Translations under genes and position numbers: made by a program
The notes under the pieces: generated by a model
Told to the model about the DNA's origin: nothing
What the model saw: only the letters and a program-made list of their open reading frames with translations
Databases searched by the model: none
Origin: Mucilaginibacter_A sp964236465
Lineage (GTDB): Bacteria > Bacteroidota > Bacteroidia > Sphingobacteriales > Sphingobacteriaceae
Reading direction: 5' to 3'
Length of the DNA: 64,000 bases
Assembly (NCBI GenBank): GCA_964236465.1
Contig: CAXSBZ010000017.1
Coordinates: 1-64,000, forward strand
Shown: positions 10,485 through 19,079 of the stretch, piece by piece
Position numbering within the stretch: the first letter of the stretch is position 1
Layout: every line of letters begins with the position of its first letter

Positions 10485-10576
10485 TGCTTCTTTTACCCTA
10501 TAAAAATTGGTGTTCGCATCAAACTAAACAAACCAAAAAATAAGTACGCACTGAATTTTAGGCGATAAAAGAAGTA
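10485..10576. repeat. REPIN-like inverted-arm element (92 bp)
   Basis: The left arm is TGCTTCTTTTACC followed by CTATAAAAATT. The right arm is GAATTTTAGGCGATAAAAGAAGTA. The arms face each other across about 45 bp of unrelated sequence, between the convergent retropepsin and NRPS genes. Confidence 0.75.
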
Positions 10577-10705
10577 CTAGCTGTCATCCTGGACTTGTTT
10601 CAGGATCCCTCAGGCAAAAATAACAAGCTATTCTTATGGGATGCCGAAAAAAATTCGGCATGACAAAAACATAAACGCACTAATTTTTAGGTGATAAAAG
10701 AAGTA
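10546..10705. repeat. 31-bp direct repeats flanking a palindromic element
   Basis: The segment beginning ACGCACT and ending AAGAAGTA (10546-10576) recurs with few mismatches at 10675-10705. The copies flank the TGTCAT...ATGACA palindrome. Each copy is a right arm of the dispersed motif plus 7 bp upstream. Confidence 0.8.
10582..10665. repeat. Palindromic repeat with TGTCAT/ATGACA ends
   Basis: An imperfect inverted repeat: TGTCATCCTGGACTTG and CAGGATCCC on the left, GGGATGCCG and TTCGGCATGACA on the right. The arm sequence resembles interspersed repeats I recall from many bacterial genomes. It is distinct from the ATAAAAGAAGYA family and sits between two direct repeats of that family. Confidence 0.75.
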
Positions 10706-10738
10706 TGCAATCTTATCAAACGAAATTTGGACAAACTT

Positions 10739-13700
10739 TTAAACTAAATTCATATCGGTTATACAATCCAAGTTTTGTTGTAATACTTTTACCAAATCTT
10801 TAGCATAAGCTGGATCAAAAATTGTGGAATGTTCGCCTTCAATTTCGTAAACTTTAACATTGCTTGCATATCTTTCCCAAAATTGTTTTGTAGTATCGTC
10901 CAACAAAAGTTTGTTGTAAAGTATATTGTTGCTTTTATCTACAAAAGTATATCTGTCTTTTGCAAAAAACACTAAAATTTCACCTTCGTATTTTATGATG
11001 CGGTAATTAGAACAAGCGGTTTGATACTTTTGTGCGATGCTTTTAAAATCGTCTAAATCAGTTTTATTCAATCGATGATTGTAAAGTTTTTGTATGAAAT
11101 TTTTAAAGCTTTTTACTTTATATTGGATGGCATGTTTGGTATGCTTTCTCAACAAATAAGCTTCAAAATCAATCTTGGAATAAACTTTATCAAGGTAGTT
11201 TTTTATTGTATTTTGGATGGTATCAAAGTTTGTAAAACTTAGTTCTCCTTTTTTCTTTTCGATAATCACGGTATCAAACAAAGCCAGCATTTTTACTTCT
11301 TTACCAATCGCACTTAATTGTTTGGCCATTTCAAATGCAATGATCCCGCCAACACAATGCCCTGACAATGCGTACGGGCCTTCCGGGTTTTGCACCAATA
11401 ATTCTTTAATATATTTAGCGGCAATCCCTTCAATTGTATCCAGAAATTTTTCATTTTGATTGATATTTGCAGGTTGTTGCAAAACAAACACAGATTGTTC
11501 AGCATCAAACATTTTAGCAAATTCGTAAAAAGGAAGCGCCGTTCCACCGGCACCACAAACAATGTAAAAAGGGGTTTTCCAACCTTGCGTTTTTAATGGA
11601 ATTAGCAACTCTGTTCGGCCATTGGTATTATTTTCATTTAATAGTTTGGAAAGTTTTTGTACAGTTGGATTTTCCAAAAAACTTTTAATGGACAAACTTT
11701 TACCTGTTTTATTTTTTATTTGTGCTATCAATTTAATAGCAAGCAGCGAATTGCCGCCAAGATCAAAAAAGTTGTCATCGATACTGATTTTGTCAAGGCC
11801 AAACAATTTTTTCCAAAGCAATATCAACTCCGCTTCCTGCCTATTGCGGGGCGCAATATATACTTTGCTTTTTATTCCACTTCCGTTTGCTTTTGGCAAC
11901 GCTTTTTTATCTATTTTGCCACTGGTGGTCAAAGGGAACTGATCCAATGTTACCCAAAAAGCAGGAACCATGTGGTTGGGCAGCTTATCACTTAAAAAAC
12001 CAATCAACTTTTCCTTGTCAAACCCGTTTTGTTTTACCAAATAACAAACCAAATGTTGGTTGCCTTCCCGGTCGGGTTGCGCCAATACCACCGCCTGCCG
12101 CACCAAGCCGCTTTGCTGCATTGCGTGCTCAATCTCTTCCAGTTCTATGCGGAAACCACGGATTTTTACCTGGTTGTCTGCCCTTCCAAAAAACTCTAAA
12201 TTCCCATCCGGCAGCCATCTTCCCAAATCTCCTGTTCGGTAAATACGCGCATCAGGATTTTTGCTAAAAGGGTCGGTTATAAATTTTTCAGCCGTTGTTT
12301 CCGGCCGGTTCAAATAACCCCGTGCCACTTGCGCGCCGCCTACACAAATTTCTCCGATACATCCAACCGGCAACAATTGCTGTTTGCCGTCCAAAATATA
12401 AACCTGAACATTGGCCAGCGGTTTTCCGATGATGTTCCTGTTAAACTTATTGACCGGATTTTTGGCAATACAAACCGAGATGGTATTTTCCGTCGGTCCG
12501 TAGCCGTTAATCAGCCATACTCCTTTTGCCTGTATAAATTCGGCACTGGAAGGATTGATGGATTCACCTGCCGAAATAATCGTCTTCAGCGTTCCCAGCG
12601 CATCTTTCATCACCGATTGATAGGAAGGCGGCAACGTTGCCCGTTCTATTTTATATTTTGAGATAAAAGTTTGAAATTTTTCTACCGATAAAATGTCTTC
12701 CTTTTTGGGGATCACCACCGTTCCGGCACTCAGCAAAGTGTTAAATATTTCTTCGCAGGATACATCAAAACTGATGGAAGCAAACTGCATAACCCGTTCT
12801 CCAGGTTGTGGTTTTAGTTCGCTTGCTACCGCTTGGCAAAAGTTTACCAACCCTTTGTGTTCAACCAATACGCCTTTTGGCTTGCCGGTAGAGCCGGAAG
12901 TATAGATAACGTACGCCAAATTTTGCGGATTTACTTTATTTTGATGATTTATTTTCGAACCCTGGCTGATCACTTTCCAATCGGCATCAATGGCTACAAT
13001 GCTTCTTTTACCTATGTTTTTTAAGTGCGGTTGGATGCTTGTGCTGGTTACGATTAGAGCGGCTCCGGTATCATCCAAAATAAATTGTATCCTTTCTTCC
13101 GGATATTCTGGGTCGATAGGAACATATGCGCCGCCCGCTTTTAAAATACCAAATATGGCCACGATCATTTCCACCGATCTTTCCATACAAATTGGCACCA
13201 GCATTTCTGCTTTTACGCCTTTTTTTTCGAGGTAATGCGCCAGTTGGTTGGCCCGCTGGTTCAATTCAAAATACGTAAGTGCTTCTTCTTCAAACATTAC
13301 GGCTGTTGCATCCGGGTTTTTTAAAACCTGTTCTTCAAATAAATCAACAACTGTTTTTTGTGTTGAAAAAGGGGCAAACGTATCGTTAAACTTATCAAGC
13401 AAAAGTTTTTCCTGCGGAGGAATGAGGTTGATGTTTTCGATAGGTTGATCTAAAGAACCAACGAATTGCCCCAAAATAAACAAGATGCGTTGGGCAAATA
13501 ATTCAATTTCTTCCAAACCAAAATATTCAAAACCAAAATGAAACCCTAACTCTAAAGGCTGCTGCTTGCCATAATCGCGCCAGCTCACTTGCAACGGCAT
13601 TTTTTCCTGTTCGCTTTGCAGCCATCCAACAGTTGGTTTAATTGCTTGTCCAAAATCCAATTCAAATTGGAACGGAATATAATTGACCACAACATCATAC

Positions 13701-14725
13701 AAATTACTTTCGGCCGTATTGATTTTCATTGACCGAATCAAATCGCCAACCAAATATTGTTGGTGCGGACGATCTTCTTTGCGCAAACTTGCAATGTTGT
13801 TTAACAAATCCGCTAAATTTAAGTCTTCCTGAAAAAAACCTATAAATGGTAAAACGCCGGAAAACATGCCTGCAATTTCCCGAAGATGTTTGGCACTTCT
13901 TTTATGCACCGGAATCCCAAAAACCATTTCTGTTTGTGCCGAAGTTTTTCCGAAATAAATCAGTAGCGCCGCAATGGTTAATTGTTGTAAGTTTAATTGT
14001 GTTTCTTGGATTAATTTTTCTATTTGTTTTTGCTGAACCGAACCCAACTCCAAATAATAATTCCCGCTTAGCTTTTCGGGCTTGGTTTTAAAATTGATAT
14101 TTTTTTTAAAGAAACTTTCCGGCTTTATACCAATTTTATCTTTCCAATATTTTCCTGATTGTGCATATTTTGCCGAATTTCTATAAGCTGCTGCTTTTGC
14201 AGTTTCTTCAAAGTATGAAAGTTGGACAAGTTCTAAATCTTTGCCTGCCAACAAAGCCTTGTACTTTTTTGCAATACAATTAATCCAAACCGCCAATCCA
14301 TAAGCGTCAATCAACAAGTGGTGAAAACGAAAGAAAAACAAATGTTCGTTTTCTGCAATTTTGATTAAAGCCTGTTCAAACAATAAATCTTTTTTTTGCA
14401 AGATAAAAGAAGTATTGAACCTGTTTTGCATCCAAGTTTCAGCAGCAACTTTCGGGTTTTCCTGATTGGAAAAATCTAACTCCTGCCAATCAAAACTTTC
14501 ATAATTTTCATTTAGATAAAAACCGCCTTCCACATCCTCAAAATCAAAACGCATTTTGAAAATATCAAATGACTTGCAGGAAAACTGAACGGATGCTTGG
14601 AATTTATCTTTGTCTAAATCCCCTTTCAGCCTGATGTACATGCCAATATTATAATGCGGGCTTTCGAGGTTCAAAACCTGGTCGGTATAGATATCGTACT
14701 GTGCCGGGTGCAAAACTTTATTCAT
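10739..14725 (-). CDS. Single-module non-ribosomal peptide synthetase (C-A-T-TE)
   Basis: A 1328-residue NRPS. The condensation domain occupies about 1-430, with HHLLIDAYG at 135-143 (HHxxxD; Ala in place of the usual Gly after Asp). The adenylation domain, about 450-960, has YTSGSTGKPKGV, NGYGPTENT, YRTGDLGRWLPDG, VKIRGFRIELEEIE and TTSGKIDKKALP. A carrier domain follows with DNFFDLGGNSLLAIKL. The thioesterase carries SGHCVGG, placing Cys1124 where a Ser nucleophile is usual, with LFDT and GEHSTIFD as likely Asp and His. By hand alignment to GrsA the ten specificity residues read D-V-E-T-I-A-G-I-S-K, which I cannot match to a substrate. No PPTase, MbtH, transport or tailoring gene is adjacent. 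Product unknown; it may condense an imported acyl or amine partner. Confidence 0.93.
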   Translation of the reverse strand: MNKVLHPAQYDIYTDQVLNLESPHYNIGMYIRLKGDLDKDKFQASVQFSCKSFDIFKMRFDFEDVEGGFYLNENYESFDWQELDFSNQENPKVAAETWMQNRFNTSFILQKKDLLFEQALIKIAENEHLFFFRFHHLLIDAYGLAVWINCIAKKYKALLAGKDLELVQLSYFEETAKAAAYRNSAKYAQSGKYWKDKIGIKPESFFKKNINFKTKPEKLSGNYYLELGSVQQKQIEKLIQETQLNLQQLTIAALLIYFGKTSAQTEMVFGIPVHKRSAKHLREIAGMFSGVLPFIGFFQEDLNLADLLNNIASLRKEDRPHQQYLVGDLIRSMKINTAESNLYDVVVNYIPFQFELDFGQAIKPTVGWLQSEQEKMPLQVSWRDYGKQQPLELGFHFGFEYFGLEEIELFAQRILFILGQFVGSLDQPIENINLIPPQEKLLLDKFNDTFAPFSTQKTVVDLFEEQVLKNPDATAVMFEEEALTYFELNQRANQLAHYLEKKGVKAEMLVPICMERSVEMIVAIFGILKAGGAYVPIDPEYPEERIQFILDDTGAALIVTSTSIQPHLKNIGKRSIVAIDADWKVISQGSKINHQNKVNPQNLAYVIYTSGSTGKPKGVLVEHKGLVNFCQAVASELKPQPGERVMQFASISFDVSCEEIFNTLLSAGTVVIPKKEDILSVEKFQTFISKYKIERATLPPSYQSVMKDALGTLKTIISAGESINPSSAEFIQAKGVWLINGYGPTENTISVCIAKNPVNKFNRNIIGKPLANVQVYILDGKQQLLPVGCIGEICVGGAQVARGYLNRPETTAEKFITDPFSKNPDARIYRTGDLGRWLPDGNLEFFGRADNQVKIRGFRIELEEIEHAMQQSGLVRQAVVLAQPDREGNQHLVCYLVKQNGFDKEKLIGFLSDKLPNHMVPAFWVTLDQFPLTTSGKIDKKALPKANGSGIKSKVYIAPRNRQEAELILLWKKLFGLDKISIDDNFFDLGGNSLLAIKLIAQIKNKTGKSLSIKSFLENPTVQKLSKLLNENNTNGRTELLIPLKTQGWKTPFYIVCGAGGTALPFYEFAKMFDAEQSVFVLQQPANINQNEKFLDTIEGIAAKYIKELLVQNPEGPYALSGHCVGGIIAFEMAKQLSAIGKEVKMLALFDTVIIEKKKGELSFTNFDTIQNTIKNYLDKVYSKIDFEAYLLRKHTKHAIQYKVKSFKNFIQKLYNHRLNKTDLDDFKSIAQKYQTACSNYRIIKYEGEILVFFAKDRYTFVDKSNNILYNKLLLDDTTKQFWERYASNVKVYEIEGEHSTIFDPAYAKDLVKVLQQNLDCITDMNLV

Positions 14726-14937
14726 ATTTTGTTTCTATACATCACCATATTGAATTGCTTTAAACAGTACAGTTTTAAATTGAATAATGTTTAAAGTAAA
14801 ATCTATTTATACTGATCCACACCTTTTTAATCGAAGTTAAAATACGTGTTTATCAAGAAAAAATACGAGGATTTGAAATTAATAGTTTATGATGTTGAAC
14901 CAGTCGATTTAACAAAAAGTGTAGAACTATTGTCTAT

Positions 14938-15014
14938 GCTTCTTTTATCACCCAAATTTCAACAAAAACAAAAAACCCTGCTCAAACTTGAACAGGGTTT
15001 CATACTTCTTTTAT
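14938..15014. repeat. Two same-orientation dispersed motifs flanking the gyrB terminator
   Basis: TGCTTCTTTTATC at 14938-14950 and TACTTCTTTTATC at 15003-15015 are direct, not inverted, copies. They bracket the terminator hairpin at 14973-15000. Confidence 0.7.
14973..15000 (-). terminator. Rho-independent terminator of gyrB
   Basis: On the minus strand AAACCCTG pairs with CAGGGTTT, with extra CAA/TTG pairing inside, and is followed by a T-rich run. It lies 24 bp beyond the gyrB stop codon. Confidence 0.85.
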
Positions 15015-15023
15015 CCCTATAAA

Positions 15024-16991
15024 TTAAACATCAATCTTCGCATATTTAGCATTCTTCTCAATAAATTCCCGGCGCGGGGCAACTTCATCACCCATCAACA
15101 TGGAAAAAGTATGATCGCAGCCGGCAGCATTGTCAATCGTAACCTGGCGCAACGTGCGGGTGCTTGGGTTCATCGTAGTATCCCACAATTGTTCGGCATT
15201 CATCTCACCCAAACCTTTGTACCGTTGCACGTGCACGCTGTCTTCTTTACCAGCACCTTTTAAACGCTGAATGGCTGCATCACGTTGCTCATCATCCCAG
15301 CAATATTGAAATTCTTTACCTTTTTTAACCTGATATAAGGGCGGCGCGGCAATATACACATAGCCAAATTCTACCAGTTCCTTCATATATCGGAAAAAGA
15401 AAGTCAAGATCAGCGTGGTGATATGCGATCCATCCACATCCGCATCCGTCATGATCACAATTTTGTGATAACGAAGTTTCATAATGTTTAAAGCCTTGTC
15501 ATCCTCCGGCGTGCCAATGCTGACGCCAAGGGCAGTAAACATGTTCTTGATTTCCTCATTTTCGTAAATCTTGTATTCCATCGCTTTCTCCACGTTCAGG
15601 ATTTTACCCCGTAAAGGAAGTATCGCCTGAAAATGGCGGTTGCGGCCTTGCTTGGCAGTACCACCGGCCGAATCACCTTCAACTAAAAACAACTCGCATT
15701 TGCCGGGATCGCTGTCTGCACAATCTGCCAGCTTGCCGGGCAAACCAGTGCCGCTCATCACGTTTTTACGCTGAACCATTTCACGCGCTTTCCGGGCAGC
15801 AGAACGTGCCGTTGCAGCCAGGATCACTTTGTTAACAATCAAACGCGCTTCTTTCGGATTTTCTTCCAGGTAGTTCCCCAAGATTTCTCCTACCGACATA
15901 TCTACCGCGCCCATCACCTCATTGTTGCCCAACTTAGTTTTGGTTTGGCCTTCAAACTGTGGTTCCTGCACTTTTACAGAGATTACAGCCGTTAAACCTT
16001 CCCTGAAATCATCACCGGTAATTTCAATTTTTAGGTTTTTCAATAAGCCTGATTTATCAGCATAAGCTTTTAAAGTACGGGTTAAACCACGGCGGAAACC
16101 TGCCACGTGTGTCCCGCCTTCAATTGTGTTGATATTATTGACGTAGGAATGGACGTTTTCGCTATACGTTTCATTGTATTGCAAAGCCAACTCAACCGGG
16201 ATGCCTTGCTTGTTTCCATCTACATAAATAGGTTCCGGGATGATAGAAGTTCGCGTACCATCCAAATATTTAACAAACTCTTTCAAGCCGCCTTCAGAGT
16301 AAAATTCTTCAAAAGGATGCAGGCCTGTTTCATCAGTTTCCCGCTCATCAGTTAAGGAAAGGCGGATACCTTTGTTCAAGTAAGCCAGTTCACGAAGCCG
16401 GGTAGCAATGGTGTCGTATTTATAATCTGTGGTTAAACTAAAAATCTCAGGATCAGGCGTAAAAATAATCGTTGTACCGCGTTTTTCTGTTTCACCAATT
16501 TCTTTTACCGGATACATGGGCCTGCCTTGCTCATATTCCTGCGTGAAGATTTTCCCTTCCCGATAAACCAAAGCTTTTAGGTGAGTAGAAAGTGCATTTA
16601 CGCAACTCACGCCTACACCGTGCAAACCACCGGAAACTTTATAAGTATCTTTATCAAACTTACCGCCGGCATGCAAAACCGTCATTACCACTTCCAGTGC
16701 CGATCGTTGTTCTTTTTGATGAAAACCTGTCGGGATGCCGCGGCCATTATCTGTTACGGAGATCGAATTCCCTTCCAAAATAGTCACCTTAATTGTATCA
16801 CAATACCCTGCAAGTGCCTCATCTATAGAGTTATCCACCACTTCGTAAACCAAATGGTGCAAACCCTTTACGCCAGTATCACCGATATACATAGACGGCC
16901 GTTTCCGCACTGCTTCCAAACCTTCCAGCACCTGGATGTTATCCGCAGAATAATTGGACCTGTCTTCTACTAATTCTTTTATTTCACTCAT
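15024..16991 (-). CDS. gyrB: DNA gyrase subunit B
   Basis: ATPase subunit of the type IIA topoisomerase that introduces negative supercoils. At 655 aa it is the normal length for Bacteroidota GyrB. The GHKL ATPase region shows YEVVDNSIDEALAGYCD, VTDNGRGIP and GGLHGVGVSCVNALS. The transducer follows, then the Toprim domain with LFLVEGDSAGGTAKQGR and MTDADVDGSH. The C-terminal RYKGLGEMNAEQLWDTTMNP is characteristic of GyrB rather than ParE. No intein or insertion is present. Monocistronic, with its own terminator. A possible -7 box (minus-strand TATTTTTG) lies at 17016-17023. Confidence 0.96.
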   Translation of the reverse strand: MSEIKELVEDRSNYSADNIQVLEGLEAVRKRPSMYIGDTGVKGLHHLVYEVVDNSIDEALAGYCDTIKVTILEGNSISVTDNGRGIPTGFHQKEQRSALEVVMTVLHAGGKFDKDTYKVSGGLHGVGVSCVNALSTHLKALVYREGKIFTQEYEQGRPMYPVKEIGETEKRGTTIIFTPDPEIFSLTTDYKYDTIATRLRELAYLNKGIRLSLTDERETDETGLHPFEEFYSEGGLKEFVKYLDGTRTSIIPEPIYVDGNKQGIPVELALQYNETYSENVHSYVNNINTIEGGTHVAGFRRGLTRTLKAYADKSGLLKNLKIEITGDDFREGLTAVISVKVQEPQFEGQTKTKLGNNEVMGAVDMSVGEILGNYLEENPKEARLIVNKVILAATARSAARKAREMVQRKNVMSGTGLPGKLADCADSDPGKCELFLVEGDSAGGTAKQGRNRHFQAILPLRGKILNVEKAMEYKIYENEEIKNMFTALGVSIGTPEDDKALNIMKLRYHKIVIMTDADVDGSHITTLILTFFFRYMKELVEFGYVYIAAPPLYQVKKGKEFQYCWDDEQRDAAIQRLKGAGKEDSVHVQRYKGLGEMNAEQLWDTTMNPSTRTLRQVTIDNAAGCDHTFSMLMGDEVAPRREFIEKNAKYAKIDV

Positions 16992-17033
16992 AAATTTGGA
17001 TCAAACATTAACCTTCAAAAATACGATTTTTAG

Positions 17034-17048
17034 CTGATAAAAACAGCA
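17034..17048 (+). repeat. Variant dispersed motif upstream of gyrB
   Basis: GATAAAAACAGCAT preceded by ATTTTTAGCT: the AAACAGC variant of the dispersed core, in the divergent gyrB/ompH intergenic region. Confidence 0.6.
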
Positions 17049-17116
17049 TATATTCGCATAAAGCAAACGCTGCCAGGCATGATTTTCAAAAGATTAGGAT
17101 ACTTGTTTTGAAAGAT

Positions 17117-17124
17117 TATCTTTG
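17117..17124 (+). promoter_or_regulatory. Candidate -7 box for the OmpH-like gene
   Basis: TATCTTTG matches TAnnTTTG, 19 bp before the ATG at 17144. No convincing -33 element was found. Confidence 0.45.
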
Positions 17125-17143
17125 TCAAAATTTTTGAAAAAAC

Positions 17144-17734
17144 ATGAAAAAAACGGTATCCCGATTAACTTTAGGAATAGCTGTTGCCGCCCTGGCAGTC
17201 GCCTGTAACCAAAAGCCGCAAACTACCACTACAACTGCCGAAAAAAGTACCGTTGTCGCAACTGCCAAAGCAGAAATTGTGTATGTCAATTCTGATTCTT
17301 TGCTAAGCAAATATGATTACTTTAAAGATATGAGCAGCCGTTTGGAAGAAAAAGGCAAACGAGCACAGGTAGATGTTGCTTCTAAAGGTCAGGCATTTCA
17401 GCGCGAAGTTGCCGAATACCAGAAAGGTGCCGCTGCTTTAAGTGCTGACCAACGTGCGGCAACCGAACAGCGTTTGGCACGCAAGCAACAGGAATTGCAA
17501 ACGTACAACCAAAATGCAAGCGCACAGATCCAGCAGGAACAAGGTACAGAAAATGCCAAACTGTATGATAAAATTGCTGACTTTTTGAAAGGTTATGCCA
17601 AAGATAAAGGCTACAAATTGATCCTGACTTATTCTAAGGCAAACCCAACGGTTTTATTTGGTGACGAAAGCCTAAACGTAACCAATGATGTAGTAAAGCT
17701 GTTGAATGATAATTATAAAAAAGATAAAAAATAG
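17144..17734 (+). CDS. OmpH/Skp-family periplasmic chaperone-like lipoprotein
   Basis: A 196-residue envelope protein. The signal ends in lipobox AVAC (Cys21), so it is probably lipid-anchored, unlike soluble E. coli Skp. A threonine-rich linker follows, then the Skp-type core: IVYVNSDSLLSKYDYFK, a long alpha-helical hairpin rich in Glu/Gln/Ala (about 65-145) and a closing strand region GYKLILTYSKANPTVLFG. The family holds unfolded outer-membrane proteins in the periplasm. Followed by a strong terminator, so monocistronic. Confidence 0.87.
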   Translation: MKKTVSRLTLGIAVAALAVACNQKPQTTTTTAEKSTVVATAKAEIVYVNSDSLLSKYDYFKDMSSRLEEKGKRAQVDVASKGQAFQREVAEYQKGAAALSADQRAATEQRLARKQQELQTYNQNASAQIQQEQGTENAKLYDKIADFLKGYAKDKGYKLILTYSKANPTVLFGDESLNVTNDVVKLLNDNYKKDKK

Positions 17735-17767
17735 TTACCATAGACTAAATTAAGAACCTGAGTTTTA

Positions 17768-17791
17768 ACCCCGGCCAAACCGGGGTTTTTT
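17768..17791 (+). terminator. Rho-independent terminator of the OmpH-like gene
   Basis: ACCCCGG/CCGGGGT stem of 7 bp with loop CCAAA, followed by TTTTT; 33 bp after the stop codon. Confidence 0.92.
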
Positions 17792-17805
17792 AATGCCTGA
17801 AAATA

Positions 17806-18288
17806 ATGGACGAGCAACAAAATCATGAAAAGTTTATGCGGATGGCTATACAGCTTTCCGAGCAAAATGTAGAGCAGCGGTTGGGCGGCCCGTTTGGGGC
17901 AGTCATTGTAAAAGATGGGATGGTGGTAGCCAGAAGTGCCAATCGTGTGGTACCGCAAAAAGATCCGACGGCACATGCAGAGATTTCAGTTATCCGCCTG
18001 GCTTGCAAAGAGTTGGATACCTATAACCTGGAAGGCTGCGTTATTTATACCAGCTGCGAACCCTGTCCGATGTGTTTGGGTGCAATTTACTGGGCGCATC
18101 TGGATCAGATTTATTATGCCAATACCAAAACTGATGCCGCCGCTATTGGTTTTGATGATCAATTGATTTATGATGAAATGAACTTGTCTTTAACTCAGCG
18201 CAAATTACCGGCTTCGCAACTGCTGCATGAGGAAGCGCAGGTATCTTTTAAAAATTGGCTGACTTCTGAACAAAATATTAAATATTAG
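17806..18288 (+). CDS. guaD: Guanine deaminase / nucleoside deaminase
   Basis: Zinc-dependent cytidine-deaminase-fold enzyme of 160 aa, expected to convert guanine to xanthine. The HAE motif is at 57-59 (DPTAHAE) and the PCxxC motif at 86-90 (CEPCPMCLGAIYWA). GGPFGAVIVKDG near residue 27 and DAAAIGFDD later in the chain follow the B. subtilis guanine deaminase pattern. The related tRNA-adenosine deaminase TadA and cytosine deaminases share the zinc motif but not the FDD segment, so GuaD is preferred. Starts 15 bp after the preceding terminator. Its stop codon abuts a perfect palindrome. Confidence 0.85.
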   Translation: MDEQQNHEKFMRMAIQLSEQNVEQRLGGPFGAVIVKDGMVVARSANRVVPQKDPTAHAEISVIRLACKELDTYNLEGCVIYTSCEPCPMCLGAIYWAHLDQIYYANTKTDAAAIGFDDQLIYDEMNLSLTQRKLPASQLLHEEAQVSFKNWLTSEQNIKY

Positions 18289-18340
18289 AATAATTCAGGA
18301 TGCTGTTTTTATGCCGATAAAAACAGCATCCTGAATTATT
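18289..18340. terminator. Perfect 24-bp-stem palindrome, likely bidirectional terminator
   Basis: The arms at 18289-18312 and 18317-18340 are perfectly complementary around the 4-nt loop GCCG. Each arm contains the ATAAAAACAGCAT variant of the dispersed motif. The structure starts immediately after the guaD stop and overlaps the last codons of the convergent S4 gene. The A/T-rich bases inside the stem could terminate transcription in both directions; that function is inferred. Confidence 0.85.
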
Positions 18341-18737
18341 TTGGCTGATCAAAAAAACCATCCTGCAAATCATCAATTTCTCTTCGGTCTTTTTTAGTAG
18401 GCCGGCCAGCACCCTGGTCTCTGCGAATCATTGGCGATTCAAAAACGGATTTGTAGCTGTACGTTTGTTCAACTGGTGTTAAATCTTCATAAAATAACAC
18501 TGCAGTTTTAGCATCCGTCCTGTTTTCCAATAATCCGGTTACTTTCAAAACCTTTTTTTCGATCCCTTTACTTACCTGGTAAGTTTCACCTACACGCACT
18601 TCGTGAGAGGGTTTGATGTTCTGGCCGTCCAACTTTACTTTTCCGGCTTTGCAAGCATCCGCAGCCAGGGTTCGTGTTTTGAATATCCTGATAGACCATA
18701 AATACTTATCAATACGCAACTTCTCTTTTTCAGGCAT
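18336..18737 (-). CDS. S4-domain RNA-binding protein (Hsp15-like)
   Basis: A 133-residue protein. The N-terminal S4 domain (about 7-65) starts LRIDKYLWSIRIFKTRTLAADACKAG and continues KVKLDGQ-IKPSHEVRVGE. The charged tail contains RRDQGAGRPTKKDRREID, typical of the Hsp15/YrfH family, which binds stalled 50S subunits carrying peptidyl-tRNA. Convergent with guaD; the 3' end overlaps the right arm of the palindrome. Confidence 0.88.
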   Translation of the reverse strand: MPEKEKLRIDKYLWSIRIFKTRTLAADACKAGKVKLDGQNIKPSHEVRVGETYQVSKGIEKKVLKVTGLLENRTDAKTAVLFYEDLTPVEQTYSYKSVFESPMIRRDQGAGRPTKKDRREIDDLQDGFFDQPK

Positions 18738-19079
18738 TTTTTAAAAATTTTAATCAAAAACGATCAGGATGCTTACTTGTTTAAATTAATATTAAACACA
18801 AGTTTTTTGAAAAAAATATCAAACAATTTATCCTATTTTAGATACTACCATCTTTTTTGAAAAAAAATTGATAGTTTTCTAAAAATAAAAGCATTCTTGT
18901 AACAATCAGCATATTATTATATAATAAATGCAATAATGTAATTTTAACAGTTTCTGTATTCGAAAATTTTAATATTTAAGCTATAATAAATAGATTTGTA
19001 AACCAAAATACTTGTAACCAAACTCAATGGTGAAAGTATAACCTAAGAAAATACTTGTTTACTTAGCTTATTTTGAATT
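18738..19079. other. 342-bp AT-rich intergenic region
   Basis: No ORF or RNA gene recognised. It contains two copies of TTTTTTGAAAAAAA (18803-18816 and 18853-18866) exactly 50 bp apart, and a TAGATTTG box at 18991-18998 facing the 70-residue gene. Confidence 0.6.
18991..18998 (+). promoter_or_regulatory. Candidate -7 box for the 70-residue orphan gene
   Basis: TAGATTTG fits TAnnTTTG; the implied untranslated leader is about 75 nt. Confidence 0.4.

Noticed and set aside
17806..18288. tRNA-adenosine deaminase TadA
   Set aside because: Zinc motifs are shared, but the GGPFGAVIVKDG and AAAIGFDD segments match guanine deaminase better.
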